This document shows positions 16,581 to 23,473 of a stretch of DNA of 41,118 bases, one piece after another. A model generated the notes under the pieces. It was not told where the DNA came from, did no database searches, and worked only from the letters and a program-made list of their open reading frames with translations. The translations under genes were made by a program, and so were the position numbers. The first letter of the stretch is position 1, and each line of letters begins with the position of its first letter. Origin of the DNA: Candidatus Gastranaerophilales bacterium (GTDB lineage: Bacteria; Cyanobacteriota; Vampirovibrionia; Gastranaerophilales; Gastranaerophilaceae). The stretch lies in assembly GCA_944322955.1 (NCBI GenBank), contig CALUQQ010000066.1, positions 1-41,118 on the forward strand, read 5' to 3'.

Positions 16581-16837
16581 TAAACTTTTTTTGTAAAAAA
16601 GTTTTACAAAAAAACTGTATTATTTGGTTATTGATGATGTATCTATTTAATTTTCAATGTTTCATGTGCGCTACCAACCTCTCACAAACGATAATCAATC
16701 GTTTGTTCGGCAGAGTGCCACATCCCGTAAACTTTTTTGTAAAAAAGTTTTACAAAAAAAACTGTATTATTTGGTTATTGATGATGTATCTATTTAATTT
16801 TCAATGTTTCATGTGCACTACCAACCTCTTACAAACA
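16570..16837. repeat. Tandem repeat carrying tRNA-Pro fragments
   Basis: Positions 16570-16690 and 16717-16837 are near-identical copies of about 121 bp, offset 147 bp, differing at two bases and in the lengths of two homopolymer runs. Each starts with GCCACATCCCG, the 5' end of the tRNA-Pro gene on the minus strand. Each carries near its other end TTGGTAGCGCAC (or TTGGTAGTGCAC), matching the tRNA D arm. Between the copies is a perfect 9-bp hairpin (16684-16692/16698-16706). Each copy also contains a poly-T/poly-A hairpin. An open frame on the plus strand across this region only reflects the duplication. Confidence 0.85.
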
Positions 16838-16938
16838 AATTTTTTGTCTGACTATTCAGTCTTGACAACACAACAACATTTTGATTGTTAGTATGCCTAT
16901 TTCAAACCTATTCGATTATTTCAATGTTCGCTAATAAA

Positions 16939-16960
16939 AAAGAGGCTTTTCCGCCTCTTT
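16939..16960 (-). terminator. Terminator downstream of tRNA-Val
   Basis: AAAGAGGC (16939-16946) and GCCTCTTT (16953-16960) form an 8-bp stem with a 6-nt loop. On the minus strand it is followed by a T-rich tract (16940-16932). It lies 4 nt beyond the 3' end of tRNA-Val, as expected for its terminator. Confidence 0.85.
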
Positions 16961-16963
16961 ATA

Positions 16964-17039
16964 TGGTGGGCGTTGAGGGACTTGAACCCCCGACCCTCTC
17001 CTTGTAAGGGAGACGCTCTACCAACTGAGCTAAACGCCC
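16964..17039 (-). tRNA. tRNA-Val (TAC anticodon), CCA encoded
   Basis: The minus strand reads GGGCGTT ... AACGCCC-A-CCA with D arm TAGCTCAGTTGGTAGAGC, anticodon arm CTCCC-TTACAAG-GAGAG (anticodon TAC) and T arm GGGTTCAAGTCCC. All arms pair. A terminator follows directly. Confidence 0.95.
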
Positions 17040-17200
17040 TTCGCTTTTTAAGTTAAATATCTTTTAAAAGCCTGTGGGTTTTCATTATCTCGCGGCTCGA
17101 TTGCCCGCAGACTCAATGTTACCAGCAACAAAATTGTTTGTCAACTTCTTTGAAACATTTTTTTAAAATTTCCGTCGTTTGTTTTAGGAGAGTGAGGATT

Positions 17201-18142
17201 ATGATAGCTTGTGAAAATTTATTTGTTAACTTCAATGATTTTGAAAATGAAATCCCGGAAAACGTTGAAACAGAAGATTTAGAAACTGTCAAAACTTTTA
17301 ATTCCATTTCGCACGATGATGATATTTTGCAGATGTATTTAAAAGATATCGGCAAAATTAAACTTTTATCCGCAAAACAGGAGCGTGAACTCGGACGGCA
17401 GATTAAAGAGGATAAATCCGATATTGCCAAAAGAAAACTTATACAGGCAAATTTACGGCTTGTTGTAAGCATAGCCAAAAAATACATCGGACAGGGAGTT
17501 TTGTTTATGGATCTTGTACAAGAAGGCTCTTTGGGCCTGATTAAAGCTGCCGAAAAATTCGATTATTCCAAAAACTTTAAATTCTCAACCTATGCTACCT
17601 GGTGGATTAAACAGACAATTATCCGCGCAATTACTAACAATTCACGCACAATACGCATTCCTGTTCATATGGCTGACAAAATAAGAAAGTATAAAAAAAT
17701 TTATACATCGCTTTCAATTACGCTTGCAAGAGAGCCGCAAGATGAAGAAATCGCAGAAAAAATGGGTATTCCGGCGAAAAAATTACAAGCGGTAAAAAGA
17801 GCTTTGATTAAAGAACCGATTAGCCTTGAAACCCCAGTAACTGATGATTTGAATGTCGGGGATTATGTGGAAGACAAATCCTGCAATTCACCCGAAACTC
17901 ATACACGCAATAACATGGTTAAAGGCAGTATTGACGATTTATTAGCGAGTCTTGACGAAAGGGAACGACGAATCGTTTCATGCCGGTTCGGAATTAACGG
18001 TGAATCGCCCAAAACCCTTGAACAGCTGGGTGAAATTATGGGTTATTCAAAAGAACGTATCAGGCAGCTCGAAGACAGTGCTCTGAAAAAAATCCGCGAA
18101 AAAGAAGAATTCCGCCATTTCAGAGATTTTATTGAGGATTAA
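17201..18142 (+). CDS. RNA polymerase sigma factor, RpoD-like (group 1/2)
   Basis: ATG 17201 is preceded by AGGAGAGTGAGGATT and gives 313 aa; the frame upstream to 17138 is not needed. After a short acidic N-terminus the sigma-70 regions follow in order. Region 1.2-like: [20 protein letters not shown]. Region 2: [33 protein letters not shown] and [17 protein letters not shown]. Region 3 follows. Region 4: [18 protein letters not shown] and [20 protein letters not shown]. The core -10 and -35 recognition helices are well conserved. It lacks a long region 1.1, so it may be the primary sigma of a lineage with a short N-terminus or a group 2 factor. It converges on glnA, 8 nt away. Confidence 0.9.
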   Translation: MIACENLFVNFNDFENEIPENVETEDLETVKTFNSISHDDDILQMYLKDIGKIKLLSAKQERELGRQIKEDKSDIAKRKLIQANLRLVVSIAKKYIGQGVLFMDLVQEGSLGLIKAAEKFDYSKNFKFSTYATWWIKQTIIRAITNNSRTIRIPVHMADKIRKYKKIYTSLSITLAREPQDEEIAEKMGIPAKKLQAVKRALIKEPISLETPVTDDLNVGDYVEDKSCNSPETHTRNNMVKGSIDDLLASLDERERRIVSCRFGINGESPKTLEQLGEIMGYSKERIRQLEDSALKKIREKEEFRHFRDFIED

Positions 18143-18149
18143 TCTGTCT

Positions 18150-19514
18150 TTAATATCTTTGCAAATATCTGTCAAGCTCCCACTGGGATACATATGTTCT
18201 GAACGAATCCCATTCCTTTCGCTTTGACGACATGAATTCATTAAAAATATGTTCACCTAAAGCCGCTCGGGCCACAATAGATTTATCAAGCTGTTCCAGT
18301 GCTTCTGCAAGGCTGCCGGGTAATGAATCAATTCGCTGTTTTTTACGTTCCTTTGAGGTAAGCTGATAAATATTGCTTTCTACCGGCATCGGCGGGTCTA
18401 TTTTATTTCTGACCCCGTCAATACAAGCCTCTAAAATGGCCGCAAACGCAAGATAAGGATTACATGCCGGATCCGGCGACCTCAATTCGACCCTTGTAGC
18501 ATTACCTCTTTTGGCAGGAACTCTCAACAATGCGCTCCTGTTTGCAAGTGACCATGCAAGGTATACAGGGGCTTCATATCCCGGTACAAGACGTTTGTAG
18601 CTGTTTACGGTCGGATTAGTAATAGCTGTTATGCTTTTTACGTGTTTAAGCATACCGCCGATTGAATATTTTGCAACATCTGAAAGCTGATATTCCGTAT
18701 CTGCATCATAAAACGCGTTTTTCCCGTCTTTAAATAACGATACATTGCAGTGCATACCGGAACCATTTATGCCGTATATAGGTTTCGGCATAAATGTCGC
18801 AAGCAGATTGTGCTTTGCTGCTATGGCTTTGACAGCTATCCTGAAGGTTACGACGTTATCCGCAGCGGTTAAGATATCAGTGTACCTGAAATCAATCTCG
18901 TGCTGGCCGTCCGCAACTTCATGGTGAGATGCTTCTATATCAAATCCCATTTCCTTCAGGGTTAAAACTATATCACCCCTCACATCTTCACCTAAATCTT
19001 CCGGACCTACGTCGTAATACCCCGCTCTGTCCTGTGTCGTGGTGGTTACATTTCCGTCTTTGTCCTTTGCAAAAAGGAAAAACTCGGCTTCCGGCCCTAC
19101 ATTCATTGAAAATCCTAACTTCTCCGCCTCTTTCATTACTCTTTTTAAATTACATCTCGGACAGCCCTCAAACGGGGTACCGTCTGAATTATAAATATCA
19201 CAAATTAAGCGGGCTGATGTTATTCCGTCTTTTTCTCTCCAGGGCAGTATCTGAAATGAATTTATATCCGGATGAAACATCATATCAGAGGTTTCAATAC
19301 TCCTGAAGCCTTTTATTGATGATCCATCCAGCATAACTTCATTGGCCAAAGCTTTATCTATATGCTCTGACGGTATCGTAAGATTTTTAACCTGACCGTT
19401 TATATCTACAAACTGTAGTTTTATAAATTTTATATTATATTCCTTGATGTATCCTTTTACATCTTCCGGCGTGAATTGTCTGTTATCCAATCTTGTGTGG
19501 CTGAATTCTTTCAT
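18150..19514 (-). CDS. glnA: Glutamine synthetase type I
   Basis: A 454-aa enzyme that joins ammonia to glutamate using ATP, in the cytoplasm as a dodecamer. Motifs in order: VMLDGSSIKGFRSIETSDMM (the DGSSIKG loop), FFLF in the metal-binding GPEAEFFLF, ASHHEVADGQHEIDFRY, NGSGMHCNVSLF, the ATP-site stretch NSYKRLVPGYEAPVYLAWSL, and RVELRSPDPACNPYLAFAAI. The tyrosine loop used for adenylylation in proteobacterial enzymes is not seen, and the length agrees with the shorter GSI-alpha type, so control is probably by feedback or transcription. GGAGAGAAAAA lies before ATG 19514. An 8-bp inverted repeat lies 63-87 nt upstream. Confidence 0.95.
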   Translation of the reverse strand: MKEFSHTRLDNRQFTPEDVKGYIKEYNIKFIKLQFVDINGQVKNLTIPSEHIDKALANEVMLDGSSIKGFRSIETSDMMFHPDINSFQILPWREKDGITSARLICDIYNSDGTPFEGCPRCNLKRVMKEAEKLGFSMNVGPEAEFFLFAKDKDGNVTTTTQDRAGYYDVGPEDLGEDVRGDIVLTLKEMGFDIEASHHEVADGQHEIDFRYTDILTAADNVVTFRIAVKAIAAKHNLLATFMPKPIYGINGSGMHCNVSLFKDGKNAFYDADTEYQLSDVAKYSIGGMLKHVKSITAITNPTVNSYKRLVPGYEAPVYLAWSLANRSALLRVPAKRGNATRVELRSPDPACNPYLAFAAILEACIDGVRNKIDPPMPVESNIYQLTSKERKKQRIDSLPGSLAEALEQLDKSIVARAALGEHIFNEFMSSKRKEWDSFRTYVSQWELDRYLQRY

Positions 19515-19576
19515 TTTTTCTCTCCTTACTGTTCAAGAATATATTTTTTTTTACAAAATGTCCAGCAAAAAAGCTT

Positions 19577-19601
19577 ATTTTTGTACTTATGTAACAAAAA
19601 T
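19577..19601. promoter_or_regulatory. Inverted repeat between glnA and the 150-aa gene
   Basis: ATTTTTGT (19577-19584) and ACAAAAAT (19594-19601) are perfect reverse complements 9 nt apart. They sit between the divergent glnA and 19667 genes. The size suits a dimeric regulator. It does not match the NtcA consensus GTA-N8-TAC, so the regulator is not identified. Confidence 0.4.
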
Positions 19602-19612
19602 ATATTAAACAC

Positions 19613-19640
19613 TTGCCAAATTATAATTCGGGTGTAAAAT
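19613..19640 (+). promoter_or_regulatory. Promoter of the 150-aa gene
   Basis: TTGCCA (19613-19618), a 16-nt spacer and TAAAAT (19635-19640) lie 27 nt before the start codon. A GAGGAGG ribosome-binding sequence stands between them. Confidence 0.5.
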
Positions 19641-19666
19641 AAAATAATCTTAATGAGGAGGTTTAT

Positions 19667-20119
19667 ATGAAAGTAAATGGCGTGGGCAATCAGCCCTTTG
19701 GCGGTCTTTTTTTGAATGAAAAATCAACACGTGTTATTGCTAAAACTTTAGCTGACGGAGTGGATTCCGCAAATGCATCTGTCGGCAAAAAACTGATTAA
19801 CAAATTAAAAGACAGCTCGAAAGCGGATGTTTTCTCAAGTGCAGATGATATCAGCGTGGTAGACAAAATTAACCACAAATCTTATTACGTTATGGGGCTT
19901 TACAAAAAACAGCAAGAAGGCCGCACCGGCTATTTATTCGTTAATGCTATGGATAAAGAAACCGGAAGCGTTAAAACTTTTCAACAAACTGTTTCGCAAG
20001 AAATTTACAAAGCTTTGGACAGTTTCTCGGACAGCCCTTATATGCAAAAACTTTTTGGCGCAGCAGTCATTGAAAACAGCATACCGGCAAAACTCGCTCA
20101 AACAGCAGTTTATGCTTAA
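19667..20119 (+). CDS. Conserved-looking small protein of unknown function
   Basis: A 150-aa protein starting at ATG 19667 after a strong GAGGAGGTTTAT, with a promoter before it and a terminator (20135-20166) after it, so it is a single-gene unit. It starts MKVNGVGNQPFGGLFLNEKS. It continues with an alpha-beta pattern (DDISVVDKINHKSYYVMGLY, then EGRTGYLFVNAMDKETGSVK) and ends in helical turns (PAKLAQTAVYA). No signal peptide, membrane segment or catalytic motif is visible. I do not recognise a family. Good expression signals and host-like codon use make it a real gene. Confidence 0.75.
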   Translation: MKVNGVGNQPFGGLFLNEKSTRVIAKTLADGVDSANASVGKKLINKLKDSSKADVFSSADDISVVDKINHKSYYVMGLYKKQQEGRTGYLFVNAMDKETGSVKTFQQTVSQEIYKALDSFSDSPYMQKLFGAAVIENSIPAKLAQTAVYA

Positions 20120-20134
20120 TTTCAAAAATCCACT

Positions 20135-20166
20135 AAAAAGTAACCCTTAAAAGGGTTACTTTTTTT
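20135..20166 (+). terminator. Terminator after the 150-aa gene
   Basis: AGTAACCC (20139-20146) pairs with GGGTTACT (20153-20160), with a 6-nt loop and a run of T after it (20160-20166). A-rich sequence precedes it, so it could also work on the other strand. Confidence 0.9.
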
Positions 20167-20199
20167 ATATCAAAAATATTAAGTTTTGTAACGATATTA

Positions 20200-20365
20200 A
20201 CTATATATAGCAATTATATACTGCAGAAATACTTTATTAATATGTAAGGATTAAATAATAAACACGAGATAATTATACACACTACCTACTACACACTAAC
20301 CTTCTACACACGAGGAATTACGAAACAAGAATTCCGGACTCTATCGAAAGATAGGGTTTTTTATT
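20200..20365 (+). ncRNA. Candidate small RNA between two terminators
   Basis: No reading frame of note lies here, yet the segment ends in a clear plus-strand terminator (20338-20362). The terminator cannot serve the 150-aa gene, which already has one at 20135-20166, nor the rubredoxin gene on the other strand. The body has three spaced copies of CTACACAC-like sequence (20274-20315), a GGAATT/AATTCC hairpin (about 20314-20335) and AT-rich promoter-like sequence around 20186-20225. A transcript of roughly 120-160 nt is inferred. It does not match any RNA family I know. Confidence 0.4.
20338..20362 (+). terminator. Terminator with a GAAA tetraloop
   Basis: ACTCTATC (20338-20345) pairs with GATAGGGT (20350-20357), one pair being G-U, around a GAAA loop; T residues run from 20357 to 20362. 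It is oriented for plus-strand transcription. Confidence 0.8.
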
Positions 20366-20374
20366 ATATATACG

Positions 20375-20530
20375 TTATTCTTCGCCGAAGCAATTTTCGT
20401 CAATCAGTTCAAAGCTGTCATGGCTTGCTTTGCACACGGGGCAGACCCAATCTTGAGGCAAATCGTCGAAATCTTTGCCTTCTTTTTTATCATCGTAAAT
20501 CCAACCGCACACCAAACATCTGAAACGCAT
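20375..20530 (-). CDS. Rubredoxin
   Basis: A 51-aa iron-only electron carrier starting at ATG 20530 behind AAAGGAGAAAAAAT. The two cysteine pairs that hold a single iron are present: [10 protein letters not shown] at the N-terminus and [15 protein letters not shown] at the C-terminus, with the conserved W before the second pair. The loop between them is about ten residues shorter than in free-standing clostridial rubredoxins, resembling the rubredoxin domain of rubrerythrins. It probably carries electrons to an oxygen- or peroxide-reducing enzyme in the cytoplasm; no such partner is in the window. It suggests an anaerobic or microaerophilic host. Confidence 0.9.
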   Translation of the reverse strand: MRFRCLVCGWIYDDKKEGKDFDDLPQDWVCPVCKASHDSFELIDENCFGEE

Positions 20531-20603
20531 AATTTTTTCTCCTTTCACAATAAATTTAACCCGCTGCTGAAATTTTTTATATTGCCGTAGTTACTTGATT
20601 TTG

Positions 20604-20612
20604 TGGTATAAT
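20604..20612 (+). promoter_or_regulatory. Extended -10 promoter of the thioesterase operon, leaderless type
   Basis: TGGTATAAT (TG-N-TATAAT) is followed after exactly 7 nt by the ATG at 20620. There is no Shine-Dalgarno sequence. A possible TTGCCG -35 box lies 19 nt upstream of the -10 box. Confidence 0.65.
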
Positions 20613-20619
20613 AAAATTT

Positions 20620-21027
20620 ATGAAACACACATTTGAGCAAAAAGTTTATTATGCTGACACTGACGCATACGGTGTTGTATGGCACGGGGCTTATTTAAGA
20701 TGGCTGGAGATGGGACGGGTTATGTGGTGTGAGGAAACCGGCAATAACCTGATTGACTTAAAAAACAACGACATAGTCCTGCCGGTTACAAATATTAATA
20801 TCCGTTACAAAGCGTCCGCAAGACTTGACGATTATGTAGTAATAACAACCCAAATCGAAAAATTCAACGGATTTTGCGTAACTTTCCGGCAGCAAATTTT
20901 ATCAAAAGACACCGGTAAAATATTTATAGATGCCGCAGTAGATGTTGTAGCAATTCATGAAGACGGCAAATTATACCGCAAAATGCCGGCACAGCTTGCG
21001 GAAGTTTTTGAAAGGGCGCTTTTATGA
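20620..21027 (+). CDS. YbgC-type acyl-CoA thioesterase (hotdog fold)
   Basis: A 135-aa single hotdog-fold protein. The family's active-site stretch is at the N-terminus: YYADTDAYGVVWHGAYLRW, with the catalytic aspartate in DTDAYGVV and the long central helix LRWLEMGRVMW. Strands IRYKASARLDDYVVITTQIE and DAAVDVVAIHEDGKLYRKMP follow. Members cleave acyl-CoA or acyl-ACP thioesters; in some bacteria they are linked to the Tol system, but no tol genes are seen. It opens an operon with a pseudouridine synthase and coaE; its stop overlaps the next start by 4 nt (ATGA). The start codon lies 7 nt after a -10 box. Confidence 0.85.
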   Translation: MKHTFEQKVYYADTDAYGVVWHGAYLRWLEMGRVMWCEETGNNLIDLKNNDIVLPVTNINIRYKASARLDDYVVITTQIEKFNGFCVTFRQQILSKDTGKIFIDAAVDVVAIHEDGKLYRKMPAQLAEVFERALL

Positions 21028-21746
21028 CACGCTTGAACAAATTCATAGCCTCCTCAGGCCTTTGTTCCCGCAGGAAAGCTGACGAACTTATTGCAGAAGG
21101 TAAAGTTTTTGTAAACGGCAAAAAGGTTACTGAACTCGGGTTTTCAGTGGAAGAAAAAGACAAAGTGGTAATCGACGGCAAACTTATCCGGCCGGTAAAG
21201 CACGAATATTACAAATTTTATAAACCCGCAGGCTATATTACCACCGCAGATGATGAAAAAGGCAGAAAAACAATCTATGACCTGCTTCCCGAAAATATGT
21301 ACAGCCTCAAACCAGTCGGCAGACTTGATAAAGATTCCACCGGACTTTTAATTCTCACAAACGACGGCGATTTGATAAATCAGCTTACGCACCCGTCCGC
21401 AAAAGTTCCGAAAATCTATATTGTAACCGTTGAGGCCAAAATGCACAAAGCTGATTTTGAAAAAATGGCAAAAGGCATTGAAATAGAACCAGGAAAAATC
21501 GCTTATGCCGATATTTCAGTACTTGAGTCGGATAACAGACATACAACCATGCAGATTGTGCTTTTTCAAGGGATGAACAGACAGATAAGAAAAATGATTG
21601 AATATTTGGGTTATGAAGTCAAATCCCTCAAACGTATTCAGCACGCCACAATTCAGCTTGAGGGGCTTAAACGCGGTGAATTTAAGCCAATAAAACCCGC
21701 TCAAATAAAAGAATTGAGGAATTTTTTATCGAGGAACAATGCGTAA
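21024..21746 (+). CDS. rRNA pseudouridine synthase, RsuA/RluB family
   Basis: A 240-aa enzyme that isomerises uridine in ribosomal RNA. An N-terminal S4 RNA-binding domain (RLNKFIASSGLCSRRKADEL, GKVFVNGKKV) is followed by the catalytic domain with GRLDKDSTGLLILTNDG, where the aspartate is the catalytic residue. Further family motifs are KIYIVTVEAK and QGMNRQIRKMIEYLGYEVKS. The target (23S U2605 as RluB, 16S as RsuA, or others) cannot be read from sequence. It overlaps the genes on both sides and is cotranscribed with the thioesterase and coaE. Confidence 0.92.
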   Translation: MTRLNKFIASSGLCSRRKADELIAEGKVFVNGKKVTELGFSVEEKDKVVIDGKLIRPVKHEYYKFYKPAGYITTADDEKGRKTIYDLLPENMYSLKPVGRLDKDSTGLLILTNDGDLINQLTHPSAKVPKIYIVTVEAKMHKADFEKMAKGIEIEPGKIAYADISVLESDNRHTTMQIVLFQGMNRQIRKMIEYLGYEVKSLKRIQHATIQLEGLKRGEFKPIKPAQIKELRNFLSRNNA

Positions 21747-22302
21747 AATAGCAATAACAGGAAACATAGCTTCCGGCAAATCCACTGTCGGAAATATTCT
21801 TAAACAAAAAGGATATCCCGTGTTTGACACGGATCTTGCAGCGCATAAGATTATGGAAAAAGTTCCGCGAATTCGCGCCGAAATTGAAAAAACCTTTCGC
21901 AGCCACATTTCAGGCAAAATTACACGCCAAAAACTCGCCGAAATAGTATTTGAAGATGAAAAACTCCTCAAAAAGCTTAATTCAATTGTACATCCTGAAA
22001 TTCGTAAAGAAATTTTGATTTTTTTTAAACAAAACAATGAAAAAAAATACGCTTTTGTTTTAATTCCACTCCTTTTTGAAGCAAAAATGGAAGATTTGTT
22101 TGACGAAATTATTCTTGTGTACACGGATGACGCCATAAGGCTGGAAAGGCTTATTAAAAGGAACAATTATACTATTGAATACGCACAAAAACGCATCCTG
22201 TCGCAAAATTCACAAGATGAAAAAGTTCAAAAAGCAGACATAGTAATCAAAAATAACGACACGCCAGAAAAGCTCTTTGAACATGTCAACTCGCTTTTTT
22301 AA
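21739..22302 (+). CDS. coaE: Dephospho-CoA kinase
   Basis: A 187-aa enzyme for the last step of coenzyme A synthesis, phosphorylating dephospho-CoA at the ribose 3' position. The P-loop GNIASGKSTV lies at residues 7-16. It is followed by the substrate-site FDTDLAAHKIM, VHPEIRKEI and the LID-like region RLERLIKRNNYTIEYAQKRI. It starts 8 nt inside the upstream gene behind GAGGAACA, so translation is coupled. It ends facing the CHAP-like gene with a 4-nt overlap. Length is typical. Confidence 0.93.
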   Translation: MRKIAITGNIASGKSTVGNILKQKGYPVFDTDLAAHKIMEKVPRIRAEIEKTFRSHISGKITRQKLAEIVFEDEKLLKKLNSIVHPEIRKEILIFFKQNNEKKYAFVLIPLLFEAKMEDLFDEIILVYTDDAIRLERLIKRNNYTIEYAQKRILSQNSQDEKVQKADIVIKNNDTPEKLFEHVNSLF

Positions 22303-23069
22303 ACCGGCATAAATACTCTTGCGCCGTCCCTGATATTGTGTGTAATTCCTCCGCTTGCCGCAGTTCCATTGCCAAGCGTAATCTCAGTATGCCCGTATTG
22401 TGAACTGTATCCGGCAACACCTTTATCATAAACAAGCACGCACCCTGCCGGGAGTTTTTTCAAATCAATATTTCTCGTGGGAATTTCCCTAAAATTCTTG
22501 TTCCCCGCTAAAATTCCCGCCATTTGATATCCATGTCCCGGTTGATATCCGCCAAGTCCCGCATCCATTATTGCTTCTTTAACATTTCTTGCGCAATACC
22601 CGTCAAATCCTCCGTTTGTTGATACTGAGGCAATTTCTCTTGCTAATTCTGCCCCTTTTTCTTCATTATAACGAATAGGTTCGTCCAAAGCTTTTGGTTC
22701 TGTTTTTAATTCGCGGGTAGATACATCTTGTGCTTTTGGTTTAACCGGCTTTTTCAAGGCAACAGGCGCCTTCGGCTTAACCGGCATTTCAATTGGTTTG
22801 CTCAAGGTCACTTGCGGCCATATTATATCATTATTAATATTATTAGTATTAAAATTAATATTATATATTACGTTTTGTATACTTTTTAACGCATCCGAAA
22901 AAGTATATACCTTTTTAGAATTACTATCCGGCTTAGGGGGAAAAAGACTAATTTCAGGAGAAAAGCCCGCATTATACATGCCGATATTCCAAAATGCAGG
23001 CATAAAAAAGTTTGTGCCGTAACACGGCAAATAAGTCTGATACGCGTTGTTGAATCCCCAAATACTCAA
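22299..23069 (-). CDS. CHAP/NlpC-like cysteine peptidase-type protein with a proline-rich linker
   Basis: A 256-aa protein starting at TTG 23069, 8 nt after AAAGGGG. The first 85 residues are aromatic- and asparagine-rich (MSIWGFNNAYQTYLPCYGTN; NINFNTNNINND). They are followed by a Pro-Lys-Ala linker (about 88-125) and a C-terminal domain (about 140-256). That domain resembles a papain-like peptidoglycan amidase or endopeptidase: a cysteine in FDGYCARNVKEAIMDAG, then YGHTEITLGNG with the histidine. No signal peptide is seen, so the route to the cell wall is unclear. The Shine-Dalgarno sequence is inside a 10-bp hairpin. Catalytic activity is inferred. Confidence 0.6.
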   Translation of the reverse strand: MSIWGFNNAYQTYLPCYGTNFFMPAFWNIGMYNAGFSPEISLFPPKPDSNSKKVYTFSDALKSIQNVIYNINFNTNNINNDIIWPQVTLSKPIEMPVKPKAPVALKKPVKPKAQDVSTRELKTEPKALDEPIRYNEEKGAELAREIASVSTNGGFDGYCARNVKEAIMDAGLGGYQPGHGYQMAGILAGNKNFREIPTRNIDLKKLPAGCVLVYDKGVAGYSSQYGHTEITLGNGTAASGGITHNIRDGARVFMPV

Positions 23070-23077
23070 TTTTATAT

Positions 23078-23101
23078 CCCCTTTATAAATATATAAAGGG
23101 G
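23078..23101 (-). promoter_or_regulatory. Hairpin that includes the ribosome-binding site of the CHAP-like gene
   Basis: CCCCTTTATA (23078-23087) and TATAAAGGGG (23092-23101) form a perfect 10-bp stem with a 4-nt loop. The arm nearest the gene on the minus strand contains AAAGGGG, the ribosome-binding sequence for TTG 23069. Folding would hide it. The hairpin could also act as a weak terminator after the 111-aa gene. Confidence 0.5.
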
Positions 23102-23137
23102 ATTTTTAATCAAAAATTGCCTGATTGTAAAGAAATA

Positions 23138-23473
23138 TTAATAAGTAATGACAGAAGCTTCAGCTTCGCCTGAATCAACCATATCAAAGGGTTTATGCAC
23201 ATCTTCAGTTATTTCAAAATCATTATCCGTAAGGTCAAAAGCTTTTGTGATAATATCTTTGACATTAATATTAGCGTTAAAGAGGTAAAATTTATTAACG
23301 TTTTTCATATAAAGCCCAAAGGCTTTTGTATCACGGAGCTGCTTAAGAAAGTGCTGTTTTAAAATAGCCTTATTTGAGCCGTCAAAAGAAAATTCTTCAG
23401 TTGAGGCGTATTCTTTAATAGTTTCCAGCAGCATGTAAGGTTCAATCCATTTTCTGATAATCAAATTTAACAT
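23138..23473 (-). CDS. Small protein coupled to the ABC exporter, unknown function
   Basis: A 111-aa hydrophilic protein whose start overlaps the end of the ABC exporter gene by 7 nt, so the two are almost certainly cotranslated. It is helical at the start (MLNLIIRKWIEPYMLLETIK), then acidic, with TDNDFEITEDVHKPFDMVDS near the end. No signal peptide, membrane span or known motif is visible. I do not recognise a family. Tight coupling suggests a role with the exporter or its regulation. Confidence 0.6.
   Translation of the reverse strand: MLNLIIRKWIEPYMLLETIKEYASTEEFSFDGSNKAILKQHFLKQLRDTKAFGLYMKNVNKFYLFNANINVKDIITKAFDLTDNDFEITEDVHKPFDMVDSGEAEASVITY

Noticed and set aside
16553-16891. 112-codon plus-strand frame with an internal repeat of about 30 residues
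   Set aside because: It starts inside tRNA-Pro and the repeat comes from the duplicated tRNA-flanking DNA; no ribosome-binding site.
19577-19601. NtcA-type nitrogen control box upstream of glnA
   Set aside because: GTACTTATGTAAC resembles it at first sight but the GTA-N8-TAC spacing is not met.
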